Positions 33,932 through 42,678 of a stretch of DNA of 64,000 bases are shown here, in pieces. The stretch lies in contig NZ_JQNR01000003.1 of the NCBI RefSeq assembly GCF_000745345.1, positions 496,001-560,000 of the forward strand, given 5' to 3'. Numbering within the stretch: position 1 is the first letter of the stretch; each line of letters opens with the position of its first letter. The DNA is from Actinacidiphila yeochonensis CN732. Its GTDB lineage: Bacteria > Actinomycetota > Actinomycetes > Streptomycetales > Streptomycetaceae. The position numbers and the translations under genes are program-made. The notes beneath the pieces are model-generated. The model searched no databases. It had not been told where the DNA came from and saw only the letters and a program-made list of their open reading frames with translations.

Positions 33932-34554
33932 GCGCGCCGGGCACCGGGACGGCGGTACGGCGGGGGCGGCCGCGTGACGCGGCCGTCGACGTCCGCGTCG
34001 TCGACACGGTGCTGCGGCTGATCGGCGAGGGCGCCTCGATCGCCGACCTGACGATGGAGGGCATCGCCCGCGAGGCCGGTGTGGCGAAGGCCACGGTCTA
34101 CCGGCGCTGGGCCGGCAAGGACGCGCTGCTGCTGGACGTGCTGGCCGCGATCGAGCCGCCGCCGGTGGCCCGCCGGTCGGGGTCCCTGCGTGACGACCTG
34201 GTGGCCGCCGTGGAGTACATCCGGCTGCGGGGCCTGGCCAAGCGCGAGTCGGGGCTGATGCGCAGCATGATGGCGCAGATGGAGAGCAGCCCCGAGCTGT
34301 GGCGGCGGTACCGCGACACGGTGGTGGCGGCCCGGCGGCGGCTGCTCACCGACCTGCTGGCCCGCGGCGTCGCGGAGGGCGGCATCCGCCCGGAGCTGGG
34401 CGGCGATCTCGACCTGCTCGCCGACATGGTCGCCGGGCCGGTCCTGGCCCGCGCGACGCTGCGGCCGGACGCGCCGCTTCCGCCGGACCTGGCGGAGCGG
34501 GTGGTCGACATCCTGCTCCAGGGCATGCGCCCCCACGACCGGCCTCGCGACTGA
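33928..34554 (+). CDS. TetR-family repressor of the MFS exporter
   Basis: 208 residues from GTG 33928. The HTH at about 41-62 reads [29 protein letters not shown]. The all-helical ligand domain follows, with [20 protein letters not shown] and [15 protein letters not shown]. Translationally coupled to the exporter, which it most likely controls through the inverted repeat at 32269-32290. Its last codons lie in a 12-bp tandem repeat that continues into the intergenic region. Confidence 0.88.
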   Translation: MSAPGTGTAVRRGRPRDAAVDVRVVDTVLRLIGEGASIADLTMEGIAREAGVAKATVYRRWAGKDALLLDVLAAIEPPPVARRSGSLRDDLVAAVEYIRLRGLAKRESGLMRSMMAQMESSPELWRRYRDTVVAARRRLLTDLLARGVAEGGIRPELGGDLDLLADMVAGPVLARATLRPDAPLPPDLAERVVDILLQGMRPHDRPRD

Positions 34555-34620
34555 CCTCGCGACGGGACCCGCGACCGGATTCGCGACCGGTTCGCGACCG
34601 GACCCGCGACCGGATTGGCG
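34544..34620. repeat. ~12-bp tandem repeat across the tetR 3' end
   Basis: Six degenerate copies of (C/T)(C/T)CGCGACCGGA, starting within the last codons of tetR (PRD) and running past the stop. Slippage here could change the C-terminus. Confidence 0.6.
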
Positions 34621-34896
34621 TCGCCCCCGGACCCCGGCCCCCGCTCGCCGCCTGCCGGGCGGGAACCGGGGGCCGAGGTCCAGGTGCCGGAAGCCGGGGG
34701 CCGGGAACCGGGGGCCGAGAAGGGGGGCCGGGCACCGGGGACGGGAACCGGGGCGGACGCGGTCGCTCGGAGGTCGTGACCGGGTGTGTCCGGGTTCTGT
34801 CACAGGCGGCCGTTAGCCGCCGCGTCGGGGAACCCTGGCCCCTTCCCGCCCGTCGGTTCACATATCGGCCACATCAGTTCCCTAAGGTCGGAGCAG

Positions 34897-34909
34897 CAGT
34901 ACGGTACTG
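34897..34909. promoter_or_regulatory. Palindrome CAGTAC-G-GTACTG
   Basis: 13-bp perfect palindrome directly after a TAAGGT (34883-34888) that could be a -10 box. It is a possible operator for the downstream membrane phosphatase gene. Confidence 0.4.
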
Positions 34910-34972
34910 ATCACCGGATCGGCCGAGAGGAGACACGGCCGCTCCGAGTGAGCAGGACCGGGCGACGCACCA

Positions 34973-35016
34973 CAGACCCACCACAGACCCACAGCAGACC
35001 CACGGCAGACCCACAC
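34973..35016. repeat. Four 11-bp direct repeats with constant core CAGACCCA
   Basis: CAGACCCA begins at 34973, 34984, 34995 and 35006, exactly 11 bases apart, followed by a degenerate fifth copy. One repeat per helical turn places all cores on the same DNA face, which is typical of direct-repeat binding sites, but simple tandem duplication is also possible. Confidence 0.6.
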
Positions 35017-35243
35017 AACAGACGCACCCGCGGGAGAAGACGGCAGGCAGCCCAGCAGACGATCACACCAGCGCGGACCGCCCGGCCGCCGAGACCACGG
35101 GCACGGGCGCACCGCAGCACGGGTGCTCCGCAGCACGGACGGACACGACACCCAGGCATCCGGGCTTTCCGGGGCGGCCCCATCCGCACCGGGTACGAGC
35201 ACGACGACCGCGAGCGGCATCCGCGGCAGGCAAGGACTCCCCC

Positions 35244-36284
35244 ATGACGCAGGCGCAGAGCAGCACGGACGCGACCACCGGCGGCGGCCTCCCCCCGCAG
35301 CGGGGCAGAGCCGCCGGGCGGCGTCTGGGTGCCGCCTTCCTGCGCTGGTGGCGCCCGACGGGCATGTGGCGGCGCGGGATCGCCACCGCGGTGCTGGCCC
35401 TCGTCCTCACCGGGCTGCTGGTCTTCCACGCCGACCTGCCCAACCGGGTCGGCAACCTCGGCAGCCTGCTGGAGACGTTCCTGCCGTGGTTCGGGCTCGC
35501 CCTGCCGCCGCTGCTGCTCACGGCCGTGCTGCGCCGCTCGGTGACGGCGCTGGTCGCGGTGGTGCTGCCGACCGCGATGTGGCTGAACCTGTTCGGCGGG
35601 CTGCTGACGGAGAAGTCCGCGCCCGGCGGCGACCTGACGGTCGTGACCCACAACGTCAACGCGGAGAACCACGACCCGGACGGCACCGCCAAGGACCTCG
35701 TCGCCGCCGGCGCCGACGTCGTCGCCCTGGAGGAGCTGCCCGAGGACCAGGTGACCCGGTACGCGCACGACATGGCGGCGGCCTACCCGTACCACTCGGT
35801 GCAGGGCACCGTCGGGCTGTGGAGCCGGTACCCGCTGAGCGGGGCGCGGCCGGTGGACATCAAGATGGGCTGGACCCGCGCGATGCGCGCGACGGCGACC
35901 ACCCCGCACGGCAAGGTCGCCGTCTACGTGGCGCACCTGCCCTCGGTACGGGTCAAGTTCGACGCCGGCTTCACCGCGACGCAGCGCGACGCCGCCGCCG
36001 ACGCGCTGGGCGAGGCCATCGCCAAGGAGGCGCTGCCGGACGTGGTGCTGCTCGGCGACCTCAACGGCACGATGAACGACCGGGCGCTGGCCTCGGTCAC
36101 CTCGCAGATGCGCTCCGCCCAGGGCGCGGCCGGCGACGGCATGGGCTTCAGCTGGCCGGCGTCCTTCCCGATGGCCCGGATCGACCAGATCATGGTCAAG
36201 GGCATCCAGCCGCGCTCCTCCTGGACCCTCCCCCGCACCGGCAGCGACCACCTTCCCGTCGCCGCCCGCCTCGAACTCCCCTGA
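35244..36284 (+). CDS. VanJ-like membrane protein with endonuclease/exonuclease/phosphatase domain
   Basis: 346 residues, AAGGA before ATG 35244. About three membrane segments at 45-120 (IATAVLALVLTGLLVFHADL and onward) lead to an extracytoplasmic EEP domain: THNVNAENHD (Asn), VVALEELPE (Glu), LLGDLNGTMND (Asp, Asn) and the catalytic GSDHLPVAARLE. Layout and length match VanJ/StaP, which confer teicoplanin resistance and are reported to act on undecaprenyl pyrophosphate. Lipid-carrier phosphatase activity is therefore plausible, but resistance is not shown. Stands alone, convergent with nadE. Confidence 0.8.
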   Translation: MTQAQSSTDATTGGGLPPQRGRAAGRRLGAAFLRWWRPTGMWRRGIATAVLALVLTGLLVFHADLPNRVGNLGSLLETFLPWFGLALPPLLLTAVLRRSVTALVAVVLPTAMWLNLFGGLLTEKSAPGGDLTVVTHNVNAENHDPDGTAKDLVAAGADVVALEELPEDQVTRYAHDMAAAYPYHSVQGTVGLWSRYPLSGARPVDIKMGWTRAMRATATTPHGKVAVYVAHLPSVRVKFDAGFTATQRDAAADALGEAIAKEALPDVVLLGDLNGTMNDRALASVTSQMRSAQGAAGDGMGFSWPASFPMARIDQIMVKGIQPRSSWTLPRTGSDHLPVAARLELP

Positions 36285-36324
36285 GCCGCACGCGTCCTGG
36301 GGCCGGGAGGCAGGCCCTGCGGGA

Positions 36325-38079
36325 TCAACCCCCCTCGCGCCAGCGGTTGGTGATGGGCAGGCGGCGGTCCTTGCCGAAGCCCTTCGCGGAGATCTTCGTG
36401 CCCGGCGGGTACTGCCGCCGCTTGTACTCGGCGGTGTCGGTGAGCTTCAGCACCCGGGTGACCAGATCCGGGTCGAAGCCGGCGGCGACGATCTCCTCGC
36501 GGCCCTGGTCGCGGTCGACGTACAGCTCCAGCACCCGGTCGAGCGCGTCGTAGTCGGGCAGCGAGTCGGTGTCGACCTGGCCGGGGCGCAGTTCGGCGCT
36601 GGGCGGCTTGCGGATCGAGTTCTCCGGGATGGGCGGCACCTCGCCGCGCGCCTCGGCGTCGGCGTTGCGCCAGCGGGCCAGGCGGAAGACGGTCGTCTTG
36701 TAGACGTCCTTGATGGGACCGTACGCGCCGACGGAGTCGCCGTAGAGGGTGGAGTAGCCCACGGCCAGCTCGCTCTTGTTGCCCGGGGCCAGCACGATCT
36801 GGCCCTCCTGGTTGGAGATCGCCATCAGGGTGACCCCGCGCAGCCGGGACTGGAGGTTCTCCTCGGCCAGCCCGGTCAGCCCCAGCCCGGCCATGAACGC
36901 GTCGAACGTGTGGGCGATGGGCACGGTCCGGAAGTGCAGCCCGGTACGGCGGGCCAGCTCGGCGGCGTCGTCCTTGGAGTGCTCGGAGGAGTACGAGGAG
37001 GGCATCGACACCCCGTACACGTGCTCGGCGCCGATCGCGTCGCAGGCGATGGCGGCCACCAGCGCGGAGTCGATGCCGCCCGAGAGGCCGATCAGCACCG
37101 ACCGGAGGCCGTTCTTGCGCACGTACGCGCGCAGGCCGGTGACGAGGGCGCCGTACACCTCGGCGTCGTCGGACAGCCGCTCGGCCTGCCCGCCGCGGTG
37201 CTCCGCCGGGTAGGGCTCGACGGGGGTCTCGGAGAGCACCACGTGCCGCAGCTCCAGGCCGTCCGCGACCCGTCCGGAGCGCGGCGCGCCGGCGGCGGCC
37301 GGCAGGTCCAGGTCGAGCAGCACGCACTCCTCCTCGAACTGCCCGGCCCGCGCGATCACCTCGCCGTCCCGGTCGACGACGATGGTGTCGCCGTCGAAGA
37401 CCAGCTCGTCCTGGCCGCCGACCATGGCCAGGTAGGCCAGCGTGCAGCCGGCCTCCTGGGCGCGCTTGCGGACCAGCTCCAGCCGGGTGTCGTCCTTGTC
37501 CCGCTCGTACGGGGACGCGTTGATCGACAGCAGCAGCCCGGCCCCGGCCTCCCGGGCCCCGGGCACCCGGCCGCCGTCCTGCCACAGGTCCTCGCAGATC
37601 GCCAGCGCCACGTCCACGCCGCGCACCCGGACGACGGGCATCGTGTCGCCGGGCACGAAGTACCGGAACTCGTCGAAGACGCCGTAGTTCGGCAGGTGGT
37701 GCTTGGCGAAGCGCAGCGCGACCCGGCCGCCGTGCAGTACGGCCGCGCAGTTCTGCGGCGCGCCGGCGGGCTGGCCGTACCGGGGCCGGGCGTTCTCGCT
37801 CCGGCCGAGGTAGCCGACGACCACCGGCAGCTCCCCCAGCCCCTCGGCGGCCAGTTCCCCGGCCAGCTCCACGAGCGCGGCGCGGCTGGCCGTGACGAAG
37901 GACCCGCGCAGTGCCAGGTCCTCCACCGGGTAGCCGGTGAGCATCATCTCGGGGAACGCCACGAGGTGGGCGCCGCGCCGGGCGGCGTGCCGCGCGCCGC
38001 GCAGCACGGCGGCGCGGTTGCCGTCGATGTCGCCCACGGTGGAATCGATCTGGTTCAGTGCGATCCGAAGTTGAGGCAC
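36325..38079 (-). CDS. nadE: Glutamine-dependent NAD+ synthetase
   Basis: 584 residues from GTG 38079 (PQLRIALNQIDSTVGD, the usual Streptomyces start). The N-terminal nitrilase-type glutaminase has its triad at Glu44 (AFPEMMLTGYP), Lys126 (RFAKHHLPNYG) and Cys162 (ALAICEDLWQDGG). The C-terminal synthetase has the pyrophosphatase loop GLSGGIDSALV at 331-341 and LAPGNKSELAVGYSTLYGD. It converts deamido-NAD to NAD using glutamine nitrogen. The GGAGG before GTG is only one base away, tighter than normal. Confidence 0.95.
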   Translation of the reverse strand: MPQLRIALNQIDSTVGDIDGNRAAVLRGARHAARRGAHLVAFPEMMLTGYPVEDLALRGSFVTASRAALVELAGELAAEGLGELPVVVGYLGRSENARPRYGQPAGAPQNCAAVLHGGRVALRFAKHHLPNYGVFDEFRYFVPGDTMPVVRVRGVDVALAICEDLWQDGGRVPGAREAGAGLLLSINASPYERDKDDTRLELVRKRAQEAGCTLAYLAMVGGQDELVFDGDTIVVDRDGEVIARAGQFEEECVLLDLDLPAAAGAPRSGRVADGLELRHVVLSETPVEPYPAEHRGGQAERLSDDAEVYGALVTGLRAYVRKNGLRSVLIGLSGGIDSALVAAIACDAIGAEHVYGVSMPSSYSSEHSKDDAAELARRTGLHFRTVPIAHTFDAFMAGLGLTGLAEENLQSRLRGVTLMAISNQEGQIVLAPGNKSELAVGYSTLYGDSVGAYGPIKDVYKTTVFRLARWRNADAEARGEVPPIPENSIRKPPSAELRPGQVDTDSLPDYDALDRVLELYVDRDQGREEIVAAGFDPDLVTRVLKLTDTAEYKRRQYPPGTKISAKGFGKDRRLPITNRWREGG

Positions 38080-38279
38080 GCCTCCGAGTCTAATCGTCAC
38101 TCCGACGCGATGTCGTGTCCGGCGGGTTTCCGGCGGGTCACGCGGGCAGGGGCGCCCGTCGGAAGGAGCGGCCGTCGGACAGGGCGGCCGTCGGGCAGGG
38201 CCGGCGCCGTCCGACGGTCCGCGGCCGGGCGGTGCCGGACCCGGGCCCGCCCCGCCCCGCCCCGCCCCGGTGGGACCGC

Positions 38280-38597
38280 TCAGGCCAGCGGCTCGTGGTT
38301 GACCCACACCACCTTGTACGGGTGGCGCGCCTGCCAGCGGCCGATGAGCTCGAAGGCCTCGGGTACGGCGAAGGCGGCGTTGAGGGCGTCGATGTCGGCG
38401 AGGCCGAGCTGGACGACGGCGGTGGAGACGAACACCGGGGAGTGGTCGTCGCCGGGGACACGGATGTGGCGCCGGGCCGCGAACGTCTGGACGTGGCCTG
38501 ACCCCGTCATGACGTTCTCGACGTCCTTGAGGTAGGCGTCCAGCTCGCTCTCGGGAATCGGATTGTCGAAGGAAACGATCATCGTGTGGTGAATCAT
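38280..38597 (-). CDS. Small Dabb/EthD-like alpha-beta barrel protein
   Basis: 105 residues (MIHHTMIVSFDNPIPESELD...). The pattern of an N-terminal strand (HTMIVSFD), a helix, basic ARRHIRVPG, a strand VFVSTAVVQLG and a C-terminal helix (ELIGRWQARHPYKVVWVNHE) resembles the dimeric ferredoxin-like Dabb/EthD fold, a stress or small-molecule-binding family. This assignment is from pattern only. Downstream of LysR on the same strand; a second ATG at 38582 is possible. Confidence 0.6.
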   Translation of the reverse strand: MIHHTMIVSFDNPIPESELDAYLKDVENVMTGSGHVQTFAARRHIRVPGDDHSPVFVSTAVVQLGLADIDALNAAFAVPEAFELIGRWQARHPYKVVWVNHEPLA

Positions 38598-38726
38598 GGC
38601 CCCATTGAACTGCCGCTTCTCCCGGCGCGTCCAAGACCGTTCGGCTCTCGTTCCATGACTGAAAGGAATGAATGGACAGCACCCGGACCGGGGACGCCAA
38701 GGCGGCCGAGGCATCGCCGTCGTCCG

Positions 38727-38775
38727 TCGTCACGGCAGTCGTCACGGCAGTCGCCACGGCCGGTCGTCACGGCCG
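38727..38775. repeat. 12-bp tandem repeat at the LysR 3' end
   Basis: Unit GTCGTCACGGCA, perfect twice (38727-38750), then two variants running into the last codons of the LysR gene. Confidence 0.6.
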
Positions 38776-39693
38776 CTCGCGGGCCCCCGCGTCGAGCGCG
38801 GCTCCGGCCTCGGCCATGAGTGAGCGCATCCACCGGTGCGCGGGGTCGCTGGTCACCCGGGGGTGCCAGATCATCAGGTAGTCGAAGGCGGCCAGTTCGG
38901 CGGGGGCTTCCGCGATCCGCACCGCCGCGTCCTGGTGGGCGGCGGCGAAGCGCCGGGGAAGTACGGCGATCATCCGGTTGCCGCGGACGGCGGCCGCGGC
39001 CGCGGCGAAGTACGGGACCGTGAGTCCGGCGGGCGGCCGGACGCCGAGTTGTTCGAGCCGGCTCTGCACGAGCATCTGCTCGCTCTGGAGAGCGGCCACG
39101 CCCGCGTGCGGGTAGCTGCCGAGGTCGTCCAGGGTGACGCGGTCGCCGGTCAACGGATGGTCCCGGGCCATCAGGCAGACGTGGTCCTCGGAGAACAGCA
39201 CCTGGTGCCGGAGCGAGCGGGGCGGCCGGACGGGCAGGAAGGCGAGGTCCACCCGGCCCCGGTCGATGTCGTCGAAGGTCGCCGAGTTCACCGGCTCGAC
39301 CACCAGGGACATCCCGGGGGCCGCGCCGAAGTACGCCGGGTACAGCAGGTCCGCGAGGACGGCCAGGAAGTAGTCGGAGGCCGCGACGCGGAGGACCCCG
39401 ACGGCCGTCGCCGGCTGGAACATGTCACCGCTGACCATGGACCGCAGCCTGGGCATGAGTTCGGTCAGCTCGGCCTGGACGGCGCGGGCCCGGGGTGTCA
39501 GTACGTAGCCCTGGGCGGTGCGTACGAGCAGGTCGTCGTCGAACGCCGCGCGCAGCCGGGTCAGCGTCCGGCTCATGGCCGGCTGGCTGAGGTGGAAGCG
39601 GGCGGCGGCGCGGGACACCTGCCGCTCCTCCAGCAGGACTTCGAGGGCCTTGAGGAGGTTGAGGTCGACGTCTTCAATATGCACGAGACGCAT
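38767..39693 (-). CDS. LysR-family transcriptional regulator
   Basis: 308 residues from ATG 39693 (MRLVHIEDVDLNLLKALEVL). The N-terminal winged HTH (RQVSRAAARFHLSQPAMSRT) and an effector-binding domain follow (RVAASDYFLAVLADLLYPAY, GRVDLAFLPVRPP, ALQSEQMLVQSRLEQLGVRP), as in NodD/LinR-like LysR proteins for aromatic compounds. Divergent from the aldehyde dehydrogenase with 107 bases between starts, the usual layout for a LysR activator and its target. Confidence 0.9.
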   Translation of the reverse strand: MRLVHIEDVDLNLLKALEVLLEERQVSRAAARFHLSQPAMSRTLTRLRAAFDDDLLVRTAQGYVLTPRARAVQAELTELMPRLRSMVSGDMFQPATAVGVLRVAASDYFLAVLADLLYPAYFGAAPGMSLVVEPVNSATFDDIDRGRVDLAFLPVRPPRSLRHQVLFSEDHVCLMARDHPLTGDRVTLDDLGSYPHAGVAALQSEQMLVQSRLEQLGVRPPAGLTVPYFAAAAAAVRGNRMIAVLPRRFAAAHQDAAVRIAEAPAELAAFDYLMIWHPRVTSDPAHRWMRSLMAEAGAALDAGARERP

Positions 39694-39700
39694 AATAGTC

Positions 39701-39726
39701 TTGATCAACTTGCATTTGACTGCATG
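39701..39726. promoter_or_regulatory. LysR/aldehyde dehydrogenase divergent promoter motifs
   Basis: The palindrome TTGATCAA (39701-39708) and the nearby inverted TGCA-N6-TGCA (39711-39724, beginning in the TTGCATTTGACTGCA stretch) lie in the A/T-rich 107-bp divergent spacer. Dyads with T/A ends are the usual form of LysR sites. Confidence 0.4.
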
Positions 39727-39800
39727 GTGGGCAGCGACGAGAGTCGATCGGGCAGGGGCGGACCCCCTGACGACGAACGCTCACACACAGGGAGATGGCG

Positions 39801-41306
39801 ATGAGTCACGTCCTGCCGGACGCACCGCAGTCGGAGCGAGAGGACCAGGAGACCCCGCCCGCGTACCAGTACTTCAGCGACGGCCAGTGGCTCTCCGCCG
39901 AGGCCGGCACCTTCGAGGACCTCGACCCCTGGACGGGTGAGGTCTTCGCCACCGCCGCCCGGTGCGGACGGTCGGAGACCGAGGCCGCCATCGCCGCGGC
40001 CGCCCGCGCCTTCCCGGCCTGGGCGCGGACGTCGCCGGCGGAGAAGGCGCGCCTGCTGCGGGCCGCCGCGGCCGTCGTGGAGCGGCGCCGCGAGGAGCTG
40101 GCCCTGACCATGGCCAAGGAGACCGGCACCACGCTGCTCAACGGCTACTTCCAGCTCGGCCTGGTCATCCAGCTGATCGAGCAGGCGGCGGGCTGGGTGT
40201 ACCTGCCGGCCGGCGAGCTCCTGCAGTCCGACTTCCCCGGCACCACGCAGACCGTCGTCCGCCGGCCGCTCGGCGTGGTGGCCAGCTTCACGCCGTGGAA
40301 CGGCGCGCAGATCCTCGCCTGGCGCGCGGTCCTGTCCCCGCTCGCGGCCGGCAACACCGTCGTCGTCAAGCCCACCGAACTCGCGCCGGTGTCGGCGGGC
40401 CTCCAGGTCGCGGAGATCATGGAGGAGGCGGGCTTCCCGCCGGGCGTGATCAACGTGGTGACCCACGGCCCCGGCGAGGCCGGAGCGGTCGCGGACGCGT
40501 TCTTCGACAGCCCGGACGTGCGCTGCATCAACTTCATCGGCAGTGTCCCGACCGGGCGGATGCTCGCCGAGCGGGCCGGCCGGACGCTCAAGCGGTCCGT
40601 GATGGAGCTCGGCGGATACAACCCGCTGATCGTCCTGGAGGACGCGGACCTGGACTACGCCGTACAGGTCGCCACCTTCAGCGCGTTCTTCCACCAGGGC
40701 CAGATCTGCCTCAACGCCCGGAAGATCCTGGTGCACCGCGACATCTACGACGAGTTCGTCGAGCGGCTGGTGGCCAAGGCGGGCACGCTGCGGTCCGGTT
40801 CGCCGCTGGACCCGGACACCTTCATCGGCCCGCTGATCACGCCGGACGCCCTGAACCGCGTCGACGAGCGCGTGCGGGACGCCGTCGCCAAGGGAGCCCG
40901 GCTGCTGACCGGCGGCACCCACGAAGGCCCGATCTACGCCCCCACCGTGCTGGTGGACGTCCCCCAGGACGCGATCGTGTCGAACGAGGAGACGTTCGGG
41001 CCGGTGGTCATCGTCCAGCCCGTCGACAGCGCGGACGAGGCCGTCGAGATCGCCAACCGCCCGCTCTACGGGCTCACCTCGGCGATCCTGTCCGGTGACA
41101 CGCACCGCGCGGTCCAGCTCTCGGAGCGGATCAAGGCCGGGTCGGTCCGTATCAACCTGCCGACGATCGACGACGAGATCCAGGCCCCGATCGGCGGCGT
41201 GCGCGACAGCGGATGGGGCCGTTCCGGACCGCACTCGCTGCACGACTTCACCGACCAGATCGCGATCACCGTCCAGACCGGGCAGCGCCAGCTGCCGCCC
41301 TTCTGA
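39801..41306 (+). CDS. NAD(P)-dependent aldehyde dehydrogenase
   Basis: 501 residues from ATG 39801, GGAG six bases upstream (ATG 39795 is the alternative). ALDH signatures: VASFTPWNGAQILAWRAVLS, AAGNTVVVKPTELAPVSAGL, general base in KRSVMELGGYNP (Tyr replaces the usual Lys of ELGGK), and catalytic Cys in FFHQGQICLNARKI near residue 300. Closest in style to benzaldehyde/vanillin dehydrogenases. It probably oxidises the aldehyde made by the zinc alcohol dehydrogenase downstream. Confidence 0.9.
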   Translation: MSHVLPDAPQSEREDQETPPAYQYFSDGQWLSAEAGTFEDLDPWTGEVFATAARCGRSETEAAIAAAARAFPAWARTSPAEKARLLRAAAAVVERRREELALTMAKETGTTLLNGYFQLGLVIQLIEQAAGWVYLPAGELLQSDFPGTTQTVVRRPLGVVASFTPWNGAQILAWRAVLSPLAAGNTVVVKPTELAPVSAGLQVAEIMEEAGFPPGVINVVTHGPGEAGAVADAFFDSPDVRCINFIGSVPTGRMLAERAGRTLKRSVMELGGYNPLIVLEDADLDYAVQVATFSAFFHQGQICLNARKILVHRDIYDEFVERLVAKAGTLRSGSPLDPDTFIGPLITPDALNRVDERVRDAVAKGARLLTGGTHEGPIYAPTVLVDVPQDAIVSNEETFGPVVIVQPVDSADEAVEIANRPLYGLTSAILSGDTHRAVQLSERIKAGSVRINLPTIDDEIQAPIGGVRDSGWGRSGPHSLHDFTDQIAITVQTGQRQLPPF

Positions 41307-41320
41307 TAAGGAACCGCGCG

Positions 41321-41413
41321 ATGTACCCAACCAGCAGCGGCCGGCCCGCCGTACGGCGCCGGCTCCCGCCGATCCGCGGCGACGCGGCCTTCCGCGCGGC
41401 GGGCACACGATGA
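41321..41413 (+). CDS. 30-codon ORF translationally coupled to alcohol dehydrogenase
   Basis: ATG 41321 has AAGGA eight bases upstream, a better site than the following gene has. It encodes a basic peptide (MYPTSSGRPAVRRRLPPIRG plus ten residues). Its TGA stop overlaps the ADH ATG (ATGA). It may deliver ribosomes to ADH, or be a relic. No homology is recognised. Confidence 0.45.
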   Translation: MYPTSSGRPAVRRRLPPIRGDAAFRAAGTR

Positions 41414-42525
41414 CGGGCTGGCGCCGCGCCACCGCGGCCGTCGTCGCCTCGCCCGGCGCTCCGTTCCTCGTCGAAGAGGTCGAGATCGGCGCGCCGGCCC
41501 CGGATGAGGTCCTGGTCCGGATCGACGCGGTCGGCATCTGCCACGCCGACATCCAGGCCCAGACCGGCGCCGCCCCGGTGCCCACGCCGGTGGTCGCCGG
41601 CCACGAGGGCACCGGCACCGTCGAGGAGGTGGGTGCCTCCGTCACCACCTTGCGCCCCGGCGACCGCGTCGTGCTGACCTTCGACTCGTGCGGCCGGTGC
41701 GACCGCTGCCAGGCCGGAACGCCCACGCAGTGCCGGGAGTTCGTGGCCCGAAACTTCACCGCGGGGACCCGGCCGGACGGCACCTCCCGGCTCCGCTTCG
41801 CGGGCGGTCCGGCGAACGGGAGCTTCTTCGGGCAGTCCGCGCTCGCCACCTACGCGCTCGCCACCGAGCGCAACGCGATCCCGGTCACCACCGGTCTGCC
41901 GCCCGAGCTGCTCGCTCCGCTCGGGTGCGCGGTCCAGACGGGCGCGGGCGGTGTGTGGAACGTCCTGGCGCCGCCCCCGGGCGCCCCGGTCGTGGTCTTC
42001 GGGGCGGGAGCCGTCGGGCTCTCGGCGGTGATGGCCGCCGCGATCGGCGACCGCGAGGTCGTCGCCGTGGACACCCAGGACTCCCGCCTCGAACTGGCCC
42101 GCGAACTGGGTGCCACCGGGACCGTGAACCCGATGACCGACGACCCGGAGCAGGCGATCCGGGACCTGCTCGCCGGCGGGGCCCCGTTCGTCTTCGAGAG
42201 CAGCGGCGCGCCCGCGGCGCTGTCGGCCGGCATCCGGGCGCTGGCGCCGGGGGGGACGATCGCCGTCGTGGGGGTGTCCTCGTTCGGCACCACCGTGCCC
42301 CTCGACGTCGCCGACCTCGTCAACGACAGCAAGCGGGTGGTCGGTGTCGTGGAGGGAGCCTCGCGCCCCCACGAGTTCCTTCCCCGGCTGGCCGGACTGG
42401 TCGAGGACGGGTCCCTCCCGCTGCACAAGCTGGTGTCGACGTTCCCGCTGTCGGACATCGGCGCCGCGATAGCGGCCGTCCACGACGGGCACGTCGTCAA
42501 GCCCGTCATCCTTCCCGGCCGCTAG
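41410..42525 (+). CDS. Zinc-dependent alcohol dehydrogenase, aryl-alcohol type
   Basis: 371 residues. Catalytic zinc ligands Cys44 and His65-Glu66 (VGICHADIQ, VVAGHEGTG); structural zinc cysteines 94, 97, 100 and 108 (DSCGRCDRCQAGTPTQC); Rossmann motif VVVFGAGAVGLSAV near 196. It resembles benzyl/aryl-alcohol dehydrogenases (XylB class III-like), giving a two-step alcohol to aldehyde to acid route with the upstream ALDH. No ribosome site of its own; translation is probably coupled to the 30-codon ORF. Confidence 0.9.
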   Translation: MTGWRRATAAVVASPGAPFLVEEVEIGAPAPDEVLVRIDAVGICHADIQAQTGAAPVPTPVVAGHEGTGTVEEVGASVTTLRPGDRVVLTFDSCGRCDRCQAGTPTQCREFVARNFTAGTRPDGTSRLRFAGGPANGSFFGQSALATYALATERNAIPVTTGLPPELLAPLGCAVQTGAGGVWNVLAPPPGAPVVVFGAGAVGLSAVMAAAIGDREVVAVDTQDSRLELARELGATGTVNPMTDDPEQAIRDLLAGGAPFVFESSGAPAALSAGIRALAPGGTIAVVGVSSFGTTVPLDVADLVNDSKRVVGVVEGASRPHEFLPRLAGLVEDGSLPLHKLVSTFPLSDIGAAIAAVHDGHVVKPVILPGR

Positions 42526-42585
42526 GGCCCGATCCAGGGCCCAGCCCAGGGCCTGCCCCAGGCACTGGTCCAGGCCGCGGAGGAG

Positions 42586-42647
42586 CCGGTGACGGCCTGA
42601 TACCCCCGGCACGCTCACGCGTCCCGGGGGTATCAGGCCGTCACCGG
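42586..42647. terminator. Bidirectional terminator, perfect 24-bp stem
   Basis: 42586-42609 is the exact reverse complement of 42624-42647, with a 14-base loop. It lies between the convergent ADH (ends 42525) and aldo-keto reductase (ends 42679) and serves both. Confidence 0.85.
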
Positions 42648-42678
42648 AAAGCCGGAGGTCCGGGAAGCGCCGGGTCGG

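Larger units (their letters stand above)
34555..35243. other. 689-bp gene-free region upstream of the VanJ-like gene
   Basis: No gene supported. From left to right: the tandem repeat just described; a G-rich imperfect repeat at about 34660-34760 (variants of GGGAACCGGGGGCC); an A/T-richer promoter-like patch around 34850-34910 with palindrome CAGTAC-G-GTACTG at 34897-34909; and four 11-bp direct repeats (34973-35016). The long leader suggests regulation of the downstream gene. Confidence 0.55.

Noticed and set aside
34786-35247. Frames across the VanJ-like leader
   Set aside because: Translate the direct repeats into Thr/Arg repeats (DPPQTHSRPTADP) and lack initiation signals.
39773-39801. 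ALDH start at ATG 39795
   Set aside because: GGAG is six bases before ATG 39801 but directly overlaps 39795, so 39801 is favoured.
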